A stretch of DNA of 64,000 bases from Winogradskyella sp. Lineage in GTDB: Bacteria > Bacteroidota > Bacteroidia > Flavobacteriales > Flavobacteriaceae. The stretch is taken from positions 27,923-91,922 of the forward strand of contig NZ_JANQOM010000011.1 of the NCBI RefSeq assembly GCF_028289625.1. The letters are read 5' to 3'. The notes under the pieces were generated by a model. The model had not been told where the DNA came from and made no database searches. It was given only the letters and a program-made list of their open reading frames with translations. The translations under genes were made by a program, and so were the position numbers. The stretch's first letter is position 1, and each line of letters starts with the position of its first letter. Shown in pieces: positions 36,915 to 45,554 of this stretch.

Positions 36915-38720
36915 ATGAAAAAGTTTCTTCTTGGTTTTATTGGCTTGGTTCTCATTTTTTCTTGTAGTGCAACAGAAAATCCAACTAAAAAGAATAACCC
37001 GTCCATTGCTAATCCTAGCTATGGTTATTGGCAGCAGCATGTAGATTATGCCATGGAAATTGATATGGATGTAAATACATTTCAATACAAGGGGAAACAA
37101 AAATTAGTATACACTAATAATTCACCCGATGTGTTGAATCGCGTGTATTACCATTTGTATTTTAATGCCTTTCAGCCTGGAAGTGAAATGGATATACGCT
37201 CGCGCACTATACAAGATCCTGACCCAAGAGTTAGAGACCGAATCAGCAAACTTAAGCCGAATGAAATTGGCTACATAAAGGTAAATTCGCTAAAACAAAA
37301 TGGCAAGGTTATTTCTCATGAGACCGTTGGAACTGTTCTAGAGGTTAAATTAAATAAGCCCATCCAGCCTGGTGAAAAAGTAACCTTTGATATGGATTTT
37401 GATGCCCAAGTGCCAGTTCAGATTCGTCGCTCTGGCAGAAACAATAAAGAAGGGGTAGCGCTGTCGATGACGCAATGGTATCCAAAAATGGCGGAGTATG
37501 ATGATGAAGGTTGGCATGCCGACCCATATATTGCAAGAGAGTTTCATGGTGTTTGGGGAGATTTTGATATAAAATTAACTATTGATAAAGATTATATCGT
37601 TGGCGGTACAGGTTACCTGCAAGGAGAGCCTAAAGTAAAAGCCGGTAAGAAAACATTACACTTTAAAGCCCCTAAGGTTCATGACTTTACTTGGGCGGCA
37701 GATCCTGACTTTATTCATGATACTTATGAAATGCCTAATGGTCCTAAATTACATTTCTACTATAAAAAAACACTAGAGCCAAAATATCTTGAAAATTGGA
37801 AAAAATTGCAGCCCGATACTGCGAAACTAATGGCTTTCTTTAGTGAAAATGTTGGTCAGTATCCATACGAGCAGTATTCGGTCATTCAGGGTGGTGATGG
37901 CGGTATGGAATATGCAATGTGTACCTTGGTTACTGGTCAGCGGAGTTTTCCAAGCTTATTAGGTGTAACCGCCCACGAAATGGCACATAGTTGGTTTCAG
38001 TTTCTATTGGCTACAAATGAAGCTAAACACGAATGGATAGATGAAGGGTTTACGGTTTATATATCTACTTTAGCACAAGAAGCTTTACGAATAAATAAAA
38101 AAACAAATCCGCATTCACGGTCCTACCTAAGTTATATTGGCTTGGCCAATTCTGGTTATGAGCAGCCTTTAACCACTCACGCTGACCGCTATCAATATAA
38201 TAGAGCTTATGGTGCTTCTGCTTACAGCAAAGGAGCCGTTTTTTTGGTCCAACTAGGTTATATTATTGGTGAAGAAAACCTTGACAAAACCATAAAACAA
38301 TATTTCAAGGATTTTTCATTTAAACACCCTAAGCCAATGGATATTATTCGTACTGCTGAGCGTATAACAGATCTTGAACTTGACTGGTACTTCATAGATT
38401 TTGCTCAGACTACGAACACTATTGATTATGGAATTAAATCAGTAGAAGGGAATACGGTTACCTTAGAGCGTGTAGGCTTAATGCCTATGCCTATAGAACT
38501 AACGGTGACTTATATTGATGATTCAACGGAAGACTTTTATATTCCGTTACAGATGATGCGTGGCGAGAAACCAACCTCAGCAACTATAATTAATGATTGG
38601 GCGTGGGCAATCCCTACTTACACGTTTAGCGCCAATAAAACGGTAAAATCTATTGAGATTGACCCATCTAAGATGATGGCAGATGTTGATCGTGACAACA
38701 ATACATACTCTGAAGAATAA
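36915..38720 (+). CDS. M1-family metallopeptidase, lipoprotein
   Basis: A 601-residue lipoprotein (LIFSC, Cys17) of the gluzincin M1 family. The zinc site is complete: HEMAH at 354-358 and Glu377, the HExxH-x18-E spacing. The aminopeptidase exopeptidase motif GxMEN is here GGMEY (329-333), a variant that may change N-terminus recognition. It likely degrades peptides in the envelope together with the adjacent S8 peptidase. Confidence 0.92.
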   Translation: MKKFLLGFIGLVLIFSCSATENPTKKNNPSIANPSYGYWQQHVDYAMEIDMDVNTFQYKGKQKLVYTNNSPDVLNRVYYHLYFNAFQPGSEMDIRSRTIQDPDPRVRDRISKLKPNEIGYIKVNSLKQNGKVISHETVGTVLEVKLNKPIQPGEKVTFDMDFDAQVPVQIRRSGRNNKEGVALSMTQWYPKMAEYDDEGWHADPYIAREFHGVWGDFDIKLTIDKDYIVGGTGYLQGEPKVKAGKKTLHFKAPKVHDFTWAADPDFIHDTYEMPNGPKLHFYYKKTLEPKYLENWKKLQPDTAKLMAFFSENVGQYPYEQYSVIQGGDGGMEYAMCTLVTGQRSFPSLLGVTAHEMAHSWFQFLLATNEAKHEWIDEGFTVYISTLAQEALRINKKTNPHSRSYLSYIGLANSGYEQPLTTHADRYQYNRAYGASAYSKGAVFLVQLGYIIGEENLDKTIKQYFKDFSFKHPKPMDIIRTAERITDLELDWYFIDFAQTTNTIDYGIKSVEGNTVTLERVGLMPMPIELTVTYIDDSTEDFYIPLQMMRGEKPTSATIINDWAWAIPTYTFSANKTVKSIEIDPSKMMADVDRDNNTYSEE

Positions 38721-38724
38721 AATA

Positions 38725-38753
38725 AAAAAGCCGCATTTAATATGCGGTTTTTT
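38725..38753. terminator. bidirectional terminator between convergent genes
   Basis: The stem CCGCAT/ATGCGG with a 5-nt loop is preceded by an A run and followed by a T run. It ends both the M1 peptidase transcript and the opposing aspartoacylase-like gene. Confidence 0.85.
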
Positions 38754-39942
38754 AATACCACTTTTCATTCTTATACATGGCCTTTCTGGCAACACGCTCT
38801 CTATTGTAAAGCAATAAATGGGTTTGATCTAGTTGCTTGTTTCTATATCCGAATAAGTGGAAAATCGATTTGGTTAAAAAGCGCGCAACAGTAAGGTTAG
38901 CCTTTAAAACACCTTCTGTTTTATTGTACCAGGTGATGCCTGGTAAATAGGTTAATAGTTGGTCCGCTTTAATGCTTCTTAGAAATCCTGAAAGCTTCAA
39001 GAAAAACTTTGGAATATGTCTAATAATAAAAAAACCATCGTTTCCTGTTTTTTGATATAAGGGCATGAATAGCTTCGCCGAATAATCAGATCGTATGGCT
39101 TCTCCATTAGAGTTTGCCAAATGCGTTCCTTTCTTTACAAATTGAAAACTAACAAATCCATTGAGCATCTTGAAATCTTCATCGGGCTTGATGTGATATT
39201 TATAAACAACTTCAAACGTAGAATTGATGTCTTTAGTGGCCGACCTAAGTAAGTTCTGATAATGTTGAACTTTGCTTTGTTTTGGTTGTTTTAATATTCC
39301 CGTATAGCCTAATGCTAAAAAAACGAAGGCCTCACAATTTGCTATAGCTTCTGGATCTAAATGTTGCCCAGATTCAAAACCTAAGGACACATAGCCTAAG
39401 GTGTTTAGATAACTCAAGAGCGGACCCTCCAAATATTCCTCGATACCTAAAACTACAGGAATATCAAAGCATGAAGAGAATTTTCGATTAATCATAGCAT
39501 CGTTAATCGTAATAAAAGGTAATGATTTGCTCGACGTGGTGTGTAGGTCAATAAAATAAATTGGTTGGTCTGTTGAGGCTAGTAGTCCTTCAATAAACCG
39601 AAATAAATCCTTTTGTTCTAGGCGCTCGTTTTTAGGGTTGTTTTCGTCTTTTAAATCCTTCAAATGTTTTGAGGTCCATACACGATTTAAATCCTTATCA
39701 ATAAAACGCTTGTTTTCTTTGAGCGCTTTTATATTTCCATAAACACCAATAATCTCGCCGGCAATTTCGTCTTCATGTATTTCGGATAAGATTGAGTTTA
39801 AAGCATCCACGCCTGCAAATTCATTGCCATGAATACCAGCAAAGAATACAATCGTAGCGCCAGGTTCTTTTCCTCTTATATGATGAAAAACTCGATTTGG
39901 TTTGCTCATAGATTTTATGTCCTTATTCAGGCTAATTTGCAT
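38752..39942 (-). CDS. succinylglutamate desuccinylase/aspartoacylase-family zinc hydrolase
   Basis: A 396-residue M14-like zinc carboxypeptidase-fold amidohydrolase. The metal motif is FFAGIHGNEFAGVDAL (His and Glu), with DLNRVW and FIDLHTTSSK (second His). It lies 3 bp after a GCS2-CBS gene in the same operon, which suggests it hydrolyses or processes an N-acyl or gamma-glutamyl compound made by that enzyme. The actual substrate is not known. Cytoplasmic. Confidence 0.85.
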   Translation of the reverse strand: MQISLNKDIKSMSKPNRVFHHIRGKEPGATIVFFAGIHGNEFAGVDALNSILSEIHEDEIAGEIIGVYGNIKALKENKRFIDKDLNRVWTSKHLKDLKDENNPKNERLEQKDLFRFIEGLLASTDQPIYFIDLHTTSSKSLPFITINDAMINRKFSSCFDIPVVLGIEEYLEGPLLSYLNTLGYVSLGFESGQHLDPEAIANCEAFVFLALGYTGILKQPKQSKVQHYQNLLRSATKDINSTFEVVYKYHIKPDEDFKMLNGFVSFQFVKKGTHLANSNGEAIRSDYSAKLFMPLYQKTGNDGFFIIRHIPKFFLKLSGFLRSIKADQLLTYLPGITWYNKTEGVLKANLTVARFLTKSIFHLFGYRNKQLDQTHLLLYNRERVARKAMYKNEKWY

Positions 39943-39945
39943 AGT

Positions 39946-41790
39946 TTATAAATCACTTGAAGTTAAAATACCCAATAATTCTTTATTTCTAACCACCGGA
40001 AGGCAGTTTATTTTATGGGATTCCATTAAGTGCTTGGCCTCTTCTAAAGGAGCTTCTTGTGAAATCGTAATTAAATTCTTTGTCATAATATCTTTAACGC
40101 GTAAATGTAATTCTTTGTCCCCTAACTTAATCAAATCTGTCCAAGTTAATAAACCCGTAAGTTCTTTTTTCTTATTGATAACTGGTAAGTGATGAATATT
40201 TTTCCACTTCATGATATGGCTTACAAGCTCTAAGCTATCACTTTGATCGACTAAAAGCATCTTGGTATTCATGTTATGTTTCACAATGCGACTAATATCT
40301 ATTTTTAAATTATCATCAGGATTAAATAGCTCCCATTGGTCAATAGTTTTATTGCTAAGTTGATGCTTGTACATATAGGCTGTAATACTCTGAAGTGCTT
40401 CAAAATTGGTTTTATGTTTTTGCAGATTCCTATAATTAGCCACCATCCACTGAGATCCGTTTTTAAACTTTGCGCGTTGCTCAATAATTGATAGGTATTT
40501 TGAAATATCTTTCGAATCTATATTAGCACTTTCTAAACCCTTCTTAGCCAAAGGCAAAAGTTCATTCAAAATCATATCTTTTGCTGACACCAACCTATTA
40601 TCCCACTTAAATTGGGTTTCCATACCGTTTCTAGCTGCCTTAAAAAAGTTGTTTTTTGCATCCTTAAAATCCATTTTATTATGGATGCTTTTATGATGCT
40701 CTGGTTGGCCCAGCATTAGACCCACCCAAAACACCATATTAGCAATTTCATCTGTTAAGGTTGGCCCAGATGGAATATAGCGGCACTCAATCCTTAAATG
40801 CGGTTTTCCGCCACCAACACCATAACATACACGATTCCATTTATAAACCGTACCGTTATGTAATTGCAAGGCCTTGAGTTTTGGAATTTCACCAAGTTCA
40901 AGTTTTTCTAGGCTATCATCGTGTTCGTCGGACGCCAGTAAACTTCTAAATCGAGAAATATGATCTCTAAAAATATCAGTAACAGTTCCCTTTTCCCAAT
41001 CGGCACCAAAGCTTACACGCGATTGCTTTTCCTTATGGATAAATGAATTTGCCCTTGTATCTATGCTTTGGGTAAATAACGCAATTCTCGTTTCTGCCCA
41101 CAGCTCCCTTCCAAACAAAACGGGAGAATTGGTACAGATACTCAATACAGGTCCTGCTATGGCTTGTGCCCAATTATACTTTTCTACAAACTCGTCTGGA
41201 TGAATCTGCAAATGTGTTTGAAAGCTCGTATTACAAGCTTCTAGCATCACATTATCATGTATTAGACTTAGCTCGTCGACTCCTTTTATATGGATACTGA
41301 AACATTGCCGTCTTGATGCCTTTAAAGCATCATTCAGTACATGATATCTGGGCATATCTGTCATATAATTTTCAGCGATATGCTTTAGTCTTAATGTAGG
41401 TAATATTCCAGTTAGCACCACTTTGGAGTTGTGGGTTTTGGCTCCGCGTTTTGCCTTTTCCAATAGTTCTTTTAACTGTTGGTGTAGCATCGAAAAGCAA
41501 TCTCCTTTTAATAGTAATGGATCTGAATTAATCTCTAGGTTGTACTTTCCTATTTCAGTTGTAAAATGATCATCATTAATAGCCTCTAGGACATCAATAT
41601 TATTGTTGTTGGGGAAAAAATAATCTGACGTAACACAAAACTCCTGCTCAGCACCTATTCTTATTGGTTCTTTTTCGATTAAATCGTTTTTAAGCATTAT
41701 ATCTAAGGCCTCAAGATCCCTAATAAGGTGATGAATATATAATGCTTTATCTTTGGGGCTTTTAAGTTGTTTTACATCTAAATGTCCCAT
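39946..41790 (-). CDS. glutamate-cysteine ligase-like (GCS2) protein fused to CBS pair
   Basis: A 614-residue fusion. Residues about 40-470 are a GCS2-type carboxylate-amine ligase (IRIGAEQEFCVTSDYFFP, EACNTSFQTHLQIHP, RIECRYIPSGPT), which joins glutamate to an amine. Residues about 490-614 carry two CBS motifs (LVSHIMKWKNIHHLPVINK, LEEAKHLMESHKINCLPVVRN), which bind adenosyl nucleotides. So the ligase is probably tuned by AMP/ATP. The product is not necessarily gamma-glutamylcysteine; the downstream aspartoacylase-like gene suggests a small amide metabolite. Confidence 0.83.
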   Translation of the reverse strand: MGHLDVKQLKSPKDKALYIHHLIRDLEALDIMLKNDLIEKEPIRIGAEQEFCVTSDYFFPNNNNIDVLEAINDDHFTTEIGKYNLEINSDPLLLKGDCFSMLHQQLKELLEKAKRGAKTHNSKVVLTGILPTLRLKHIAENYMTDMPRYHVLNDALKASRRQCFSIHIKGVDELSLIHDNVMLEACNTSFQTHLQIHPDEFVEKYNWAQAIAGPVLSICTNSPVLFGRELWAETRIALFTQSIDTRANSFIHKEKQSRVSFGADWEKGTVTDIFRDHISRFRSLLASDEHDDSLEKLELGEIPKLKALQLHNGTVYKWNRVCYGVGGGKPHLRIECRYIPSGPTLTDEIANMVFWVGLMLGQPEHHKSIHNKMDFKDAKNNFFKAARNGMETQFKWDNRLVSAKDMILNELLPLAKKGLESANIDSKDISKYLSIIEQRAKFKNGSQWMVANYRNLQKHKTNFEALQSITAYMYKHQLSNKTIDQWELFNPDDNLKIDISRIVKHNMNTKMLLVDQSDSLELVSHIMKWKNIHHLPVINKKKELTGLLTWTDLIKLGDKELHLRVKDIMTKNLITISQEAPLEEAKHLMESHKINCLPVVRNKELLGILTSSDL

Positions 41791-41858
41791 AATTAAAGCC
41801 TAGTATTGATTATTCTATCTAAGGTACTCTAATTAAAAGGCTTAAAACATGACTTTTA

Positions 41859-42449
41859 TCACCTAAACAATCTAAAGCCCACGCCGACATTATGCGTGGT
41901 TTGCTGAATGTCATTAAAATTAGCTCTGTAGCTAATAAACCATTTTCCCTTTCGGTTATACTGAAGACCTAAGCTAAGATTGTTGAATTGTGAAGGATTT
42001 CCTCCTATTTCCGAAAACATATACAGACCACTTCGATAGGTTTTTGGATGCTCAATGGTCTTGGTTATGTTGATTTCGCGTGGCACCTTCAGTTTATAGG
42101 ACAATTTGCTATCCAATAGTTGACCCTGTAATAGATTATAACTAAAAATATCGATATCGTCATTGCTTAAGGTGTCTCTATAGGTTTTGGCCTCTATATA
42201 GTCTTTAGGAGCAACTTGTTGATCAGTTATTTTGGTTATAGTTATTGAAACGTCCGTTGTATCTACATAAACGGTTTTGTAATCAATAGTCTGAATTTTA
42301 AAAGTATCTGTTTTAGTCTGCCAAACTGTGTCTCTAACTATTGATATTTTTGGTACTTCCATCTCTGGTTTTGAACTACATTGCCTATTAACAAAGTTTA
42401 ATAGAACAAGTGCTAGAATAATGTATAATATGATTTTTTTAATTTTCAT
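41859..42449 (-). CDS. DUF6808-like envelope protein (possible spanin-like partner)
   Basis: A 196-residue protein with an N-terminal membrane helix (about 5-20, ending FVNRQC), a long polar middle rich in Thr and Asp (residues 25-130) and a C-terminal region of alternating residues (SGLYMFSEIGG, NLSLGLQYNRKGKWFISYRANF, NVGVGFRLF) that looks like outer-membrane beta strands. It lies downstream of a holin/endolysin/tail-fibre cassette after a terminator-like hairpin. It may bridge membranes. It resembles DUF6808 proteins, whose function is unknown; the spanin idea is inference from position. Confidence 0.45.
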   Translation of the reverse strand: MKIKKIILYIILALVLLNFVNRQCSSKPEMEVPKISIVRDTVWQTKTDTFKIQTIDYKTVYVDTTDVSITITKITDQQVAPKDYIEAKTYRDTLSNDDIDIFSYNLLQGQLLDSKLSYKLKVPREINITKTIEHPKTYRSGLYMFSEIGGNPSQFNNLSLGLQYNRKGKWFISYRANFNDIQQTTHNVGVGFRLFR

Positions 42450-42476
42450 CTAAATTATTTTTAAAGGTTTTTGGAC

Positions 42477-42543
42477 AAAAAGAAAGCCTCCCTCTCTAAC
42501 TTATTTTGCTTACTAAAATTTAGTTAGAGAGGTCTTAGGCTTT
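42477..42543 (-). terminator. long hairpin terminator after the tail-fibre cassette
   Basis: Nested arms CCTCTCTAAC (42491-42500) and GTTAGAGAGG (42523-42532) give a 10-bp perfect stem, extended by AAAGCCT/AGGCTTT outside, with a T-rich tail on the minus strand. It separates the adhesin gene from the DUF6808-like gene. Confidence 0.75.
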
Positions 42544-42769
42544 AATTTCTCAATCAAACTTTACTTTAGGAGTCATTCTTTGTTTATATACACTCTTTAA
42601 CTTCTTATTAAGTTAAGTTTGGTTCTTCTCTGTTTGATTTTTTTCTAAATCATTGTCTCCACAGCATTTTTAATAATGAACAACCACTATCCGCACAAAC
42701 TTTATGCTCATCTAATGCATGGGCAAATACTTTTTCTGCTGTTAAAAATGCTAATTGTGGGATGATTCA
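42544..42769. other. gap after the adhesin gene
   Basis: The gap between the adhesin-like gene and the DUF6808-like gene carries a hairpin at its left edge and a 38-codon open stretch on the minus strand described separately. No promoter is evident. Confidence 0.4.
42650..42766 (-). pseudogene. small open frame lacking an in-frame start (frameshifted mini-gene)
   Basis: Thirty-eight codons encode IIPQLAFLTAEKVFAHALDE and then HKVCADSGCSLLKMLWRQ, which looks like real protein (two cysteines, helical start) but has no in-frame ATG. An ATG at 42770, overlapping the upstream stop as TAATG, is off by one base; removing one A of ATGAA would give MIIPQLAF. I read it as a frameshifted mini-gene or a sequencing error. 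It could also be pure chance. Confidence 0.35.
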
Positions 42770-43984
42770 TTAATTCACATTAAATTCTGTATTTATTGCA
42801 TTCATTTCTGAAGTGGATAATACTTTATCAAAAATGGCAACAAATTCTATTTGACAATTTTTATAATCTTGAGAAGAACCTGCTCTACCTCCCAATGTTA
42901 GAGGTATTGTATTTACATGATTCCCTACTGAGTAAGCAGAAAGAACATTACCATTAACATAAGGAGAAATAGTTGTTGTACTCACGGTCATAATTAATAA
43001 GTCATTTCCTAGTCCTCCAAAGTTAAAATCAGTTCCCCCTTGACCGCCTGCTCTCCAGGCAGTTCTATCATCTTGTACGGACATTTCATATTGAAATGTA
43101 AAGGCAGAACCTGTAGAGGATTTAGTTAATATTCCTATACCATTATTATCTATAATATCTCCAATTTTCATAACAATAGACCACTCATCCGTTTGACCAG
43201 TATAACTCAATAGGCTTCCGTTTGCTAATTGCATCAAATCATCTACACCATCAAATTCTACCATTCTATTACCATTAGTCCCTATGTGTAAAGTAGGTTG
43301 ACCGTTAGTATTCATAAAATTATTTCCGCCTATAGTGTCTTCCCAAATACTTACGTTATCGCCATCATTAATAGCTGAGCTATCTATACTATCCGACGTC
43401 CAATATGCTACTGGAGAAGCATCTAATATAGAATTGCTTATAGTATTTTTTACTACCGAAATATTGTCTATAAACATTTCTACTCCTAAATTCCCTGTCC
43501 CCCCTACTCCTGGGAAAAATCTCATTTGTATAGTCGTTCCTGTTGCTGTTACTGTTTCAGTATAGTACTGCCATTCAGAATTAAATACTTGAGCTGTGCT
43601 GTCTGAGGTTCCTGTCCATAACCAAGAGCGTGAGTTTGCGCCTGTAGATTTTGCCCAAAAAGAAACATTATAAGTTGCTCCTACTTCAGTAGGGAAATTG
43701 TAGCTAATTCGATGAGATGTTGAACCCGCATCTTGATTATATGTAGCCTTTAATGCATAATTTCCATCTTGTACATCTGTTGCTTGTGATATTAAATCTA
43801 TAGCTCCACCAAATCCCCAACCTGATGTATCATTGGTTTCATTTGCCCCAATTGCAGCAGCACTTGTTGTAAAAAGTTCTATATTATTTGGATATATCAA
43901 ATTGTTCCCTAAATAAACTTTATTTATTGCTGTATCGCCTAAGTATAATTTATTTATTGCTGTATTTCCTAATCTTACACTCAT
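42770..43984 (-). CDS. LamG/concanavalin-like adhesin at the end of the tail-fibre cassette
   Basis: A 404-residue protein. It begins with a threefold short repeat (SVRLGNTAINKLYLGDTAINKVYLGN broken across units), typical of phage tail-fibre bases, then a carbohydrate-binding-like jelly-roll (about 40-170, with FNSEWQYYTETVTATG) and a LamG-type lectin domain (about 190-400, IEFVAIFDKVLSTSEMNAI). I start at the ATG at 43984, overlapping the upstream stop (TGATG), not at the GTG one codon earlier. It lacks a signal peptide, as expected for a structural tail or released protein. Receptor binding is inferred. Confidence 0.6.
   Translation of the reverse strand: MSVRLGNTAINKLYLGDTAINKVYLGNNLIYPNNIELFTTSAAAIGANETNDTSGWGFGGAIDLISQATDVQDGNYALKATYNQDAGSTSHRISYNFPTEVGATYNVSFWAKSTGANSRSWLWTGTSDSTAQVFNSEWQYYTETVTATGTTIQMRFFPGVGGTGNLGVEMFIDNISVVKNTISNSILDASPVAYWTSDSIDSSAINDGDNVSIWEDTIGGNNFMNTNGQPTLHIGTNGNRMVEFDGVDDLMQLANGSLLSYTGQTDEWSIVMKIGDIIDNNGIGILTKSSTGSAFTFQYEMSVQDDRTAWRAGGQGGTDFNFGGLGNDLLIMTVSTTTISPYVNGNVLSAYSVGNHVNTIPLTLGGRAGSSQDYKNCQIEFVAIFDKVLSTSEMNAINTEFNVN
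43908..43967 (-). repeat. 30-bp tandem repeat coding for a fibre-base repeat
   Basis: Two 30-bp units (43908-43937 and 43938-43967), differing at few positions, encode the LG-TAINK-YLG repeat at the N-terminus of the LamG-like protein; a degenerate third follows. Such direct repeats allow length variation by slippage. Confidence 0.65.
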
Positions 43985-45528
43985 CACGCATCAGTTATAT
44001 TATAAAGCGTAGTAGCTACTGGTGTCCCAGCATCATACTCAGCTTGGGTTAAACTTACTATATTGAATACTTGGTCACTTCCGGTTGGCTCACCTGTAGT
44101 GGTTGAATCTAAGGCGCGAGGCTGGCTTAGTATCACCCAATTATCCAAAGACTTATGCCATAACGTGAGGACGTCTCCCTTTTTATAGGTTTGTCCTGCT
44201 TCACCATTTGCCAAGCCAGAATAGGCTATAACAATTCTACCATCATTTATTTGGTTGTATGTCAATATAGAACCAACGGGTATATCTTCAGTAGCATTAT
44301 CTTGTATTGTTATAGTTACATTAGATGTAGCATCGACATCATTCATGCCTCCGATATGTCCTATAAGAGCATTACTATTAGTTGTAATGGTAGAAGATAA
44401 AGGAAGTGTATCAGTTAGGTCTTCTATTCTGGCCAAAGTACCACTTTCATCTGGAAACTGTAAATTCCTATTGTTGGTTAAATTGGATAGAGTGAAAGAT
44501 ACAGTATTGGCCGTAACTCTGTCTCTGAAAGCAAAATCATTTGAACTAAATAACGCTGAATTTTGTCTTAATCTAATAAAACTATCTAAAGTATTTATTT
44601 GTACTTGTTCATCAGGTGAATCTATACTTATATTGGCCTGCAATGCGGGGTGTGTACTATCCCCTAGAGTTACTTCTAAATCTCCGTTACCTTGTTTTCC
44701 TGTTTCTGAATAGCCTTCAAGGCTTAGGTTGGAAGAAGATTCTTTTACCCACTCATTTTGCGCTCCAGTATCTTTAAAAATATAGAAGGCCGCTTCATCT
44801 TCTACATACACCTTTTGACCTAATTTACTTTTAGATTGAGGCATTGCATAAAACTGGGCGCCATTCTCGTGCCCTATCACTTCATATATTTCATTATCAC
44901 CGATATCTCCCAATAAGGTCCAGCTGGCGTCTGCAATTCCCGAGGTCAATACTAAAAATCGGTCGCCAATAGTACTACTTGGAATGGGATTGTTCCATTC
45001 TACGGCAGATAATACCGAAGCATAAACCTGTGGTTCTTGTGGTGTATAGTATAAAACGATCTGAACTTCATTGTCAACAACAAGGCCTAATGAGGACATA
45101 TCATTTTCTATGACATCAAAATACGCATAGGTATTATTACCTGACAACCCACTAGTATTAAATTTAACCTTTCCTGAATACGTTTGACCATTGGATGAAT
45201 TTGAAATAACTATTCCTAATTGCCCTTTTGTTGCAGCATTGCCAAACGTGCTTATCTTACCCATTAGGTCAGACCCAAAAACGATTTGGCTTACTAAGTT
45301 TGAACTAGATACGATTCCAATTTTCGAAGGGTCTGTCAAGGCACTAATAGGTGTTGATTGGTTTAACTCTATTGTTGTTGAAAAGCCTAAAACTTGAGAC
45401 TCTACACTTTCTTTAGGAATTACTTCGTCTTTATGCCAAAAAGAGTCCCAAGTATCATGGTATTGTGTTTCTGTTGGCTTATCGCCCGTATTAAAATATC
45501 CTTTTATTGTTGTTTTGCTTTGTTCCAT
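43984..45528 (-). CDS. tail-fibre-like structural protein, paralogue A
   Basis: A 514-residue protein with no signal peptide. The N-terminus (1-36: TIKGYFNTGDKPTETQYHDT followed by WDSFWHKDEVI) is shared almost exactly with the next gene, so it is likely a common attachment or chaperone module. The middle is beta-rich with Gly/Ser/Thr (about 50-330), and the C-terminus has Gln/Thr-rich strands. I recognise the N-terminal pattern only as a recurrent feature of flavobacterial phage-like fibre proteins. It lies 26 bp after its paralogue. Confidence 0.55.
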   Translation of the reverse strand: MEQSKTTIKGYFNTGDKPTETQYHDTWDSFWHKDEVIPKESVESQVLGFSTTIELNQSTPISALTDPSKIGIVSSSNLVSQIVFGSDLMGKISTFGNAATKGQLGIVISNSSNGQTYSGKVKFNTSGLSGNNTYAYFDVIENDMSSLGLVVDNEVQIVLYYTPQEPQVYASVLSAVEWNNPIPSSTIGDRFLVLTSGIADASWTLLGDIGDNEIYEVIGHENGAQFYAMPQSKSKLGQKVYVEDEAAFYIFKDTGAQNEWVKESSSNLSLEGYSETGKQGNGDLEVTLGDSTHPALQANISIDSPDEQVQINTLDSFIRLRQNSALFSSNDFAFRDRVTANTVSFTLSNLTNNRNLQFPDESGTLARIEDLTDTLPLSSTITTNSNALIGHIGGMNDVDATSNVTITIQDNATEDIPVGSILTYNQINDGRIVIAYSGLANGEAGQTYKKGDVLTLWHKSLDNWVILSQPRALDSTTTGEPTGSDQVFNIVSLTQAEYDAGTPVATTLYNITDA

Positions 45529-45554
45529 TTTTGTTTAATTTTTTTGTTTTTGTA

